From Proteromonas lacertae (taxonomy: Eukaryota > Sar > Bigyra > Opalinata > Proteromonadidae): a stretch of DNA of 64,000 nucleotides. Under the pieces are notes generated by a model. That model made no database searches. It saw only the letters and a list, made by a program, of their open reading frames with translations, and had not been told where the DNA came from. The stretch spans positions 28,587 to 92,586 of the forward strand of contig NGBS01000897.1 of assembly GCA_002245135.1 (NCBI GenBank). Direction: 5' to 3'. Both the position numbers and the translations under genes were made by a program. Positions within the stretch are counted from its first letter, which is position 1. Every line of letters starts with the position of its first letter. Positions 57,777 through 64,000 of this stretch are shown in pieces.

Positions 57777-58820
57777 ACTGAGTTCGGCGGGGACAGGGAC
57801 AAAAAGGACATGTCCGGGACATGTCCGGGACAAGAGTATGATAAAGGACAGTAATTTGTCCCTTTTGTAAACATTTGATATTACCTTTTTGTTATATAAA
57901 AAATTATGCGATTTTTTATTTATTAAAACATTTATTAGTAAGAATAAAGATAATTAATAATAACATTGATAATCTGGACTACCTTCTTCACTTTGCTCAT
58001 CATCTTCTTTACTTATTACTTCCACATTAGTAATTTCTCTATTATCATCTTCATCACTTCCTACATTTTGTTCTTATTCTCTCTTATTTCTCTCAACTAA
58101 TTCATACTTTAATCTCATAATGTTATTAATAGTATCTAAGTTTAATCTATTTCTACTTTATGAATGTATTACTCTTTCGATGGAGATAATTAAGCATGGT
58201 GTTGATAAAATGTCATAGATTTTCTTTAAATTTCTAAAGTATATCTCATATGTTGTAAAGCATATATCGATTGAAATACTTTCGCGAAAAATGGAAGAAG
58301 GTAAATAATATATGATATTAAAAATGCAAGAACTCGAGTTAATCAAACATTGTTTTTTCTACATTTTATTTGTATTTAATCCAGGCATATTTTATAGTAC
58401 AAATTAGTGCAATGATAAGCATGTATCATGTGAAGTTCTGTTATGTGATAAGTGTTTGTAAATGGGGATATTCTTCAATAAACTATACAGAGTTATCTAA
58501 GTGGTATAAGTGGGTTAAATATTATTCATAGATATAGCAAATATGGCTTAAATGGATTTTCAAAAGATATTATTTAGGATATACAAAAATGACTTGAGCA
58601 TAGTATGTAATACTTAATATTAAGCTTATTTAATGATATTGCAGAATATTTTTATTAAAAAAACAGAAACTTAAACTCAAAAATATAGGACAAAAAAGGA
58701 CGTGTTAAACTACACATCCCAGGACAAAGAGGACATGTGTAATCAACGAGAAGTTTTCGTGTATGAAAAGGACAAGGGACGGGACAAAACACAAAAGGAC
58801 GTCCTGTTGCCGAACTCAGT
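57777..58820. mobile_element. hAT-like element 2, defective
   Basis: Perfect 12-bp terminal inverted repeats ACTGAGTTCGGC (57777) and GCCGAACTCAGT (58809-58820), flanked internally by many GGGACA/GGACAAAAAGGACATGTCC motifs on both sides, a typical subterminal repeat array for hAT transposases. Inside on the minus strand are remains of the transposase C-terminus (about 58080-58190: IERVIHS, RNRLNLDTINNIMRLKYELV). Flanking 8-mers (TATCCAAA left, TGTATTTA right) do not match, so the original insertion site has been rearranged. Confidence 0.7.
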
Positions 58821-58975
58821 TGTATTTATCGGTTACCGACGGAGATAGGTCAAAACCTATAGGTTTTGCCTTGACCGTCGGTCGGTCAAGCCTTACAAGC
58901 CGTATATTATAAAATCTATTTTAATTCATTATATACTAATTTTCCTTTCATAAAAACAATCTTATAATATATGTA
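58821..58975. repeat. Second left-end copy of hAT-like element 1
   Basis: Begins TGTATTTATCGGTTACCGACGG and includes GGTTTTGCCTTGACCGTCGG, then continues through TATTATAAAATCTATTTTAA, matching 56489-56620 in direct orientation; this copy has an additional ACCGACGGAGATAGGTCAAA block that the 56489 copy lacks and which matches that element's right end better. It is only an end fragment, stopping at the start of the Polinton-like element. Confidence 0.75.
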
Positions 58976-59231
58976 TAACCGTAAGAATATCACTGTAGGT
59001 GGGTAACCCGTACCAGACTATTCTTAGGTGCCTTCTACAGGTAAGAATCAGCGATTTGAGTGTAAATTAGTTTTTGGTACGGGTTATACTGGAGGAAGTG
59101 GTGAGTTTAAATTTCTTTATATATTTTAGTGTATGAGTTATTTTATGGGTTAAAATTTTTTCTTTTGTTTTTTGTATATAATTTCATTTAACTTTTTCTT
59201 ATTGTTATTTATCAATCATAATTTCTAAAAA

Positions 59232-59588
59232 ATGTCAAGAATTTGGATCGAGAAAGTTAATATAGAAGATAGAAATAAGCGTGAAGATGAAGACTTTGAA
59301 AGAATCTATGCAATCATTGAAAGTGAAGTAGCTAGAATAGTAGATCAACCATCACCACCACCATCACCTCCAGTAGTAATGTGGTATACTTCTGATACAG
59401 CTGATGAGGATGACAAAAAATATGAAGAATGGCGTGCAATTCATAAACCAACCAGAGTAGCACAAGCAACCATACGTCCTAGAAAATGGATTGATCCTGA
59501 AGAAGAGCGCAGAAAAACAAAGATGTTAAAGCGTTATGGTATAGATGAAAAAAACATCATTGAAGAAAGACTAAGATTTCATAACTAA
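59232..59588 (+). CDS. Polinton-borne small charged ORF 1
   Basis: 118 residues, looks whole. Highly charged at both ends (EDRNKREDEDFERIYAI; EEERRKTKMLKRYGI) with a central Pro run (SPPPSPP). No recognised domain. It is the first gene inside the terminal segment, separated from the next ORF by 127 bases. Likely a small accessory protein of the element; function unknown. Confidence 0.6.
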   Translation: MSRIWIEKVNIEDRNKREDEDFERIYAIIESEVARIVDQPSPPPSPPVVMWYTSDTADEDDKKYEEWRAIHKPTRVAQATIRPRKWIDPEEERRKTKMLKRYGIDEKNIIEERLRFHN

Positions 59589-59715
59589 TTCTTAAATCAT
59601 TGGTTTTAATTGAATTTTGTTATTTGATTGGCTGAATTGAAATAAACATAATATTACATAATTCTTTTCATTCATAAATTTCTTGCGATTTTTGAAATAA
59701 TCTACATAAATTAAA

Positions 59716-60300
59716 ATGAGTGATATACAAAACGAATTGGATGCTAATATTGAAAAACACTTACAAGAAGGTGAAATGTATGAGAATGATATGTCTGAAG
59801 TAAAATCATTAATCATTAAAGTATTCAAGGATATGTTGGATGGTATGTATTCTGTGATTGAAGAGTATGAAGATGATCCAGAATGGAGTGAACAACCAGG
59901 TGATGATGTTGATATAACAATGGAAGAAGAAGAAGTGAAGGAAGAAAAACAAAGTGAATCTAAATCTAAAAAAAGAAAGGATATAACAAAGTCAGATTCA
60001 GATTCACAAGTATGTAGTACTTGTGGTAAGAAGAAAGCTAATGATGAATTTGGTTATAAGAGTGAAGGTGTATTCTATAAATCTTGTACAGAGTGTAGAA
60101 ATAAGAAGAAGAGAAGATATGAAGAAGTAAAGAAAGGAAGTGATAATAGTGGAGAAGATAAGAAGCGTAAAGTAGAGAATAGTTCCACTGCCGAGGGTCG
60201 ACCAAAGGTAGATATTGCTAAAGTAGAAACATCTACAAGTTCTATCCCGGGGGTAGCTACAGTAGATCTAACTACATCACCTACTTGTATAATTAATTAA
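59716..60300 (+). CDS. Polinton-borne protein with a Cys4 zinc finger
   Basis: 194 residues, looks whole. An acidic N-terminal half with EEY and EEEEVKEEKQ stretches, then a zinc-binding segment CSTCGKKKANDEFGY...YKSCTECRNKKKRR (two CxxC pairs with conserved F and basic tail), which is found in small DNA-binding proteins of viruses and of large DNA elements. A basic, Ser/Thr-rich tail follows. It probably binds DNA; whether it regulates the element's genes is inference. Confidence 0.65.
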   Translation: MSDIQNELDANIEKHLQEGEMYENDMSEVKSLIIKVFKDMLDGMYSVIEEYEDDPEWSEQPGDDVDITMEEEEVKEEKQSESKSKKRKDITKSDSDSQVCSTCGKKKANDEFGYKSEGVFYKSCTECRNKKKRRYEEVKKGSDNSGEDKKRKVENSSTAEGRPKVDIAKVETSTSSIPGVATVDLTTSPTCIIN

Positions 60301-60365
60301 CTTTTGGTTTAAAAATTCATTTTTATATTTCTATGCGTTTTTATATATAAATAATTTCACATAAT

Positions 60366-60749
60366 ATGCCATATAATACATCTATAGTTATGTTAGGTGA
60401 TATGAAAGATACTTTAAATGGTTTGAAACAAGAACTGTATATTTTATTAGGTTGTGTAGTTCTATGGGTTCTTTATAAATGCAAGAGAATATGTGCATGG
60501 TGTTATCATAAAGCCTGTCCTCCAGAATTAAGTGAAATATTAGCTGAGCCAGAACCTGCTGTTCAATTAGCATTAAGAAAATCTACTATTGTTTCTGCTA
60601 TTCCATTTACTTTAACACCTGAAAATAGCAGAATAAATTCTAGAAATGCTAGTGATAATGAAGATGAAGAGCAATTAGAAACAGAAATAGAAATTATTCC
60701 TATTAATAAACCTGAAATTGAAATTCAAAAACCAATCATAAATAGTTAA
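60366..60749 (+). CDS. Polinton-borne small membrane protein
   Basis: 127 residues with one strong transmembrane segment (about residues 22-38, LYILLGCVVLWVLYKC) followed by KRICAWCYHKAC, a basic Cys-rich juxtamembrane stretch, and an acidic C-terminal tail (EDEEQLETEIEI). The N-terminal 20 residues are short, so an N-out, C-in orientation is likely. No family recognised. Confidence 0.55.
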   Translation: MPYNTSIVMLGDMKDTLNGLKQELYILLGCVVLWVLYKCKRICAWCYHKACPPELSEILAEPEPAVQLALRKSTIVSAIPFTLTPENSRINSRNASDNEDEEQLETEIEIIPINKPEIEIQKPIINS

Positions 60750-60931
60750 TTTTATATATAGTCTTTTATCGTATATGATTTTGAAAGCTATTTTTTGTAC
60801 CCCCTTAAAAAATTACATAAAGAAAAACCGTTTTTTTTTCATTCAGACTTTTCTTACTCATTTTCAGTATTTTATTTTTTTCATTTTTTTTACTTTAATA
60901 GAAAATTAATTATTCAATCATTCAATCAAAA

Positions 60932-61276
60932 ATGCCAGCAGACAGAGTCAAACAACCAACCAATTCAGAATTATGCTCCCTCCCATTAAAGGGACAGGCT
61001 TATGAGTTCTATCAGAAAGTGAGTCGTAACATCCAGCATTTAAAGACATTTTGCGATGAAATGTATATTCAAAGTTTGGCTTATGATGACATCAAAAAAT
61101 CAAAGAAGAAGCAAAGTCCACCACAATTCAACTATATCGAATTAGAGAAGTCAGCTACAGCAGTTTATTATTGCTTTTCATGTAAGTTTGATAATCAGAA
61201 GTTAATTCCCATCAAACATCTAGAGACATTAGATCAAAATGAGTATATGAATTATACTTTAGTGACGATGAGATGA
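60932..61276 (+). CDS. Polinton-borne ORF overlapping the next gene by ATGA
   Basis: 114 residues, unrecognised; helical N-terminal region (EFYQKVSRNIQHLKTFCDEM) and a short Cys pair (YYCFSC). Its stop codon overlaps the start of the following ORF (ATGA at 61273-61276), which suggests translational coupling or that each is made from its own transcript. Confidence 0.55.
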   Translation: MPADRVKQPTNSELCSLPLKGQAYEFYQKVSRNIQHLKTFCDEMYIQSLAYDDIKKSKKKQSPPQFNYIELEKSATAVYYCFSCKFDNQKLIPIKHLETLDQNEYMNYTLVTMR

Positions 61277-62079
61277 AGAGTATTGCAAAACCAAATGTAA
61301 AAACGATTAAACCTTTTATTCAACCTCAGTTAAAACAACAACCACAACAAGAACCACCACCACCAACTGTACCTCAAAAACCTAAAAGAGTTTATAAAAG
61401 AAGAACTGATACTGTAAAGAAACCTAAAACAAAAGCAATTATTGATAGTGATGATGAATTAATTCATTTAAAGAAAAGAAAGATTGTTAAGGATTCTGAT
61501 TTTGTTGATGAACCAATGGGTATAATTGTGAAAGATACTGAATCAAGAACATCTGCTGATGATTTATTAAGTAGCCAAAGTCCAACCTTTACACCTCCAA
61601 TGTCACCAAGGTCTGATACTACACTTCTTGATGTTACTGATATTGATATTCTGGATGCTGAATTGAAATATTTTAATGCTGAAATAACTAAAAAAGATGA
61701 AGAAAAACAAAAAGAGATAGAAGAGAAAATTAAACATCAAGATGCAGAGAAAAAGAAACAAGAAGATGAAGAAAAAAAGAAAAAACAACAAGAAGAAGAA
61801 AGAGTTAGAAAAGTACAAGAAGAAGCAGAGAGAAAAAGAAAACAAGAAGAAGCAGAAAAGAAAAGAAAAGAAGAATTAGTTGTTATTAGAATGCTTCAAG
61901 AAGAAGAGAATATGAGACAACAAGAAGAGTTAAGAAAGAAATGGGTATTAGAACAAAAGAGACAAATGGAAGAAAAGATGAAAAAAGAAAACGATGAATT
62001 AGAAAAGAAAATGGAAGAAGAGTTTAAGAAGAGAATTGAAGAAGAGAAAGAAAGAAAGCTGAAGAGTTTGAGAAGATGA
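61273..62079 (+). CDS. Polinton-borne coiled-coil protein
   Basis: 268 residues. The N-terminal third is Pro/Gln/Lys-rich (PQQEPPPPTVPQKPKRVYK), a middle region has Ser/Asp-rich sequence with TPPMSPRSD, and the C-terminal 130 residues are an almost continuous Glu/Lys-rich single helix or coiled coil (EEKKKKQQEEERVRKVQEEA and on). Such rods often scaffold assembly, but no specific role can be read here. Confidence 0.6.
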   Translation: MKSIAKPNVKTIKPFIQPQLKQQPQQEPPPPTVPQKPKRVYKRRTDTVKKPKTKAIIDSDDELIHLKKRKIVKDSDFVDEPMGIIVKDTESRTSADDLLSSQSPTFTPPMSPRSDTTLLDVTDIDILDAELKYFNAEITKKDEEKQKEIEEKIKHQDAEKKKQEDEEKKKKQQEEERVRKVQEEAERKRKQEEAEKKRKEELVVIRMLQEEENMRQQEELRKKWVLEQKRQMEEKMKKENDELEKKMEEEFKKRIEEEKERKLKSLRR

Positions 62080-62230
62080 TGAAGAACTTATAAGTATTAA
62101 TATATACTTTAAATTTGTCTGGTTTATGCTTTAATCCATATACTTGAAAAAGCACTTTGAATTCATTACTTTGATGAAAATTGGTGTTAGTTTAATATGT
62201 AAAAAATAACATAAATAAAAACATAAAAAA

Positions 62231-63390
62231 TTATACGAAATCATTAAATAGCGAATTTTTCTTATATACTCTACCATATCTACTTTTTCTGCCTTCTGGC
62301 ACTGGTTGAATATCTGGTTCTATAGGTTGTGCTTCATTATTTATACTATGAATTTGTCTTAATCTAAACTTACCATTTGTTGTAATACTATTAACTGGCA
62401 CTCTTTTAATTTCATGTGATTTGAATCTATATGAACCTATATCTCTAGGATTGAATTCTTTAGGTATTGTTCCATCCAAGTTCTTAACAGAATATGAAAA
62501 TGGTCCAACTTTGTGTATTTGGTATACTTTATCAGTATAATATGTAGTTTTTTGAAGTTTGTTATCTCTACGTTCTTTTATTCTGACAAAATCATTTGGT
62601 TTGAAATGAATATCACTTTTACGCTTCTTTAAGTTTCTATCATGCGATTCTTTATACAATCTATCTTGGACTTCAAAATCATTGAATACTTCATTTGGAG
62701 TTAGATTATTGAGTGCAGAATGTGGTTTTGCATTGTAATCATCTACAACAGTATATACTATATTACACAATGATTCAATATTGTTAATTTTATCAAATTC
62801 TTCATCAGAAAATGTATTAATTTTTCTATAAAACATATCTTTAATAGTTCTTACACATCGATCCAATATTTTCATTATATTATGTTCATTACGTTCTTTA
62901 AGTATAAATCGTATATGATTTTTATTAAACAAATCTAAAAATTTCTTACCATAGATAATGCCATACTCTTCATCTGACAATATACTCCCTACAAAACGAG
63001 CGTTTTCATCCTTAGGTTGCATACCCCTGATAAAACCATTTTTCAAACACTGGATACACATCATTTTCTGATTTAGATTTAACATAATATATCCAACACT
63101 TACGACTAACAACTTCTATAATTAACAAAAATGGAACTTTTGTATTGTTGAAAAACACCAAATCTATTTGATATGACCCAGGTAACTTTTCAATTTCATA
63201 TTTAATTCTATTCCTTTTAGTTGCAGTGATTTGATAATCTGGTTTAGACTCTACAAGATCACTACTAGCTTTTTTAATGTCAGATTTTTTAAAGTTATTC
63301 TCAAGTTCATTTACAGAGAAATTAATAAAGTCTCGTTTGTTTAAATAACCATATGTTTTGTATAACTCATTTATTTTATCTTGTAGTGAT
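62231..63390 (-). mobile_element. Fossil Polinton retroviral-type integrase
   Basis: Part of the Polinton-like element; looks broken (about one break). Recognisable are a core region with YQIDLVFF near the N-terminal aspartate position, the glutamate-containing helix region YNAKPHSALNNLTPNEVFND typical of DDE integrases (NxxxHxxLxxxxP), and a C-terminal chromo/SH3-like segment with FKPNDFVRIKERRDNK and YQIHKVGPFSYSVKNLDG. Family assignment is firm; other details are left aside. Confidence 0.7.
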
Positions 63391-63459
63391 ATTCAAAACA
63401 ATATATATAAAAATATGAATGATATATATTTAAAGAATTAATGAATTAAAATATAATTA

Positions 63460-64000
63460 AATCATTCTTCTACCTCTCCCAAATCCTTATCACTTAAAAG
63501 CGTTACCACCAATACCAAAGTTAATAACTTTAGCAGCACTAATAAAACCATTACTAATTACTTTCTTAGCAGGGAATGGTCTACGAGTACTAATTAAATC
63601 ACTATCTTCTATCTTAGTTCTCTTAATTCTGGGAGGTGAAACAAATTTGTTTTGATTAGCTTGTTCTTTCTTAATTTTCTTCTCATTACTTCTTCTAATA
63701 GTTGTAGCTAAATCAGGATTTTCATTATACCAACAATATCACTACATACTCTATGATTAACAAAGTTTTGAGTACCATTACTCTTAATAGAGATTTGATT
63801 ATCACAACACTTACAGCAATTTTACTACCAACATCAACATCAGATGGAACTCTATAGTTACTATTATCCCATATCATAATAGAATTGAAATTGTGGAAGT
63901 ATTTGATACCATGTTGTGGTTCTCTACATCCTACGCTAATCAAATATCCACGAATGATTTTTTCTATAAAGTCATTCTCGTTTCTATCATAAATTTGTTT
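63460..64000 (-). mobile_element. Fossil Polinton-side segment of unknown product
   Basis: A minus-strand coding relic that continues past the window. Visible pieces: IIRGYLISVGCREPQHGIKY, YRVPSDVDVGSKIAVSV, and near the end RPFPAKKVISNGFISAAKVI with FGIGGNAFK. The family is not recognised; a structural (capsid-related) role would fit its position beside the integrase, but that is inference. It looks broken at about two points. Confidence 0.4.

Larger units (their letters stand above)
58976..64000. mobile_element. Polinton/Maverick-like element (one end and first part; continues outside)
   Basis: Virus-like DNA element, treated as a fossil. It starts with a GC-richer terminal segment of about 130 bases containing an inverted pair GTATAACCGTA (58977) / TACGGGTTATAC (59084), directly after the hAT end copy. 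Parts: five compact ORFs on + (59232-62079), a retroviral-type integrase on - (62231 to about 63390) and a further - strand segment reaching the window edge. The + strand ORFs look whole, while the integrase and the last segment look broken (about two or three breaks in what is visible). No polymerase or capsid gene can be named in this part. It appears young, given the preserved + ORFs. Confidence 0.65.

Noticed and set aside
61603-61845. Phe/Leu-rich minus-strand ORF resembling a membrane protein
   Set aside because: Complement of the Glu/Lys coiled-coil codons of the + strand ORF.

Overview
The window comes from a very AT-rich nuclear genome of a unicellular eukaryote. Most genes are cut by tiny introns, typically 25-57 nt, that begin GTAT (GTA at a few sites) and almost always end TAG. 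All three stop codons terminate recognisable genes and Gln uses CAA/CAG, so the code looks standard. The gene set (CCR4-NOT, Pol III, TEY-type MAP kinase, wybutosine synthesis, cobalamin chaperone, three-repeat MYB, FYVE-RhoGEF, GT92 glycosyltransferases) is general eukaryotic. I cannot place the organism more precisely from the sequence alone.

1-31.4 kb is a dense housekeeping region. On the + strand: CNOT11 (83-1502), a single-span membrane protein (1659-2947), a TYW3-kelch-TYW2 fusion (6018-9166), RNA polymerase III subunit RPC3 (12965-14734), an ERK-like MAP kinase (14849-16005), ribosomal protein eS4 with an intron straight after ATG (16445-17428), an MMACHC-like protein (17577-18328), a mitotic cyclin (18810-20224) and a 3R-MYB factor (22393-23693). 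On the - strand: two tandem GT92 enzymes (9905-12612), a decayed kinase-TPR gene (20291-21697), a duplicated-module FYVE-RhoGEF (23942-27905) and an importin-9-like karyopherin (28049-31398). Where spliced lengths were worked out they close in frame.

31.4-56.2 kb is an accessory region dominated by a paralogous family of P-loop NTPases resembling the Crinkler/RHS (CR) class. Five family loci are present. Two look whole: a double-NTPase protein (38479-42330) and a 1600-residue protein with a long Leu/Gln repeat array ahead of its NTPase (51302-56175). Three are broken or partial. Two loci still carry a restriction-endonuclease-like segment and one an upstream kinase segment. Between them lie non-autonomous DNA transposons, a 0.5 kb repeat in two copies, a nested MITE in a hAT relic, and a cluster of dead gene fragments (HSP70, CaMKK-like kinase, MCM5, CPSF-A/DDB1-like, and a fossil Polinton-type DNA polymerase).

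56.2-59.0 kb is a transposon junction: two different hAT-like elements flank a captured piece of the kinase-TPR pseudogene, followed by another end copy of the first element. From about 58.98 kb to the window end lies a Polinton/Maverick-like element with small structural-type ORFs on + and a broken integrase on -. Its other end is outside the window.

The most unusual items are the CR-type NTPase cluster with swapped N-terminal modules (especially the Leu/Gln repeat fusion), the tandem DH-PH-FYVE protein, and the mosaic identity between the two GT92 paralogues.
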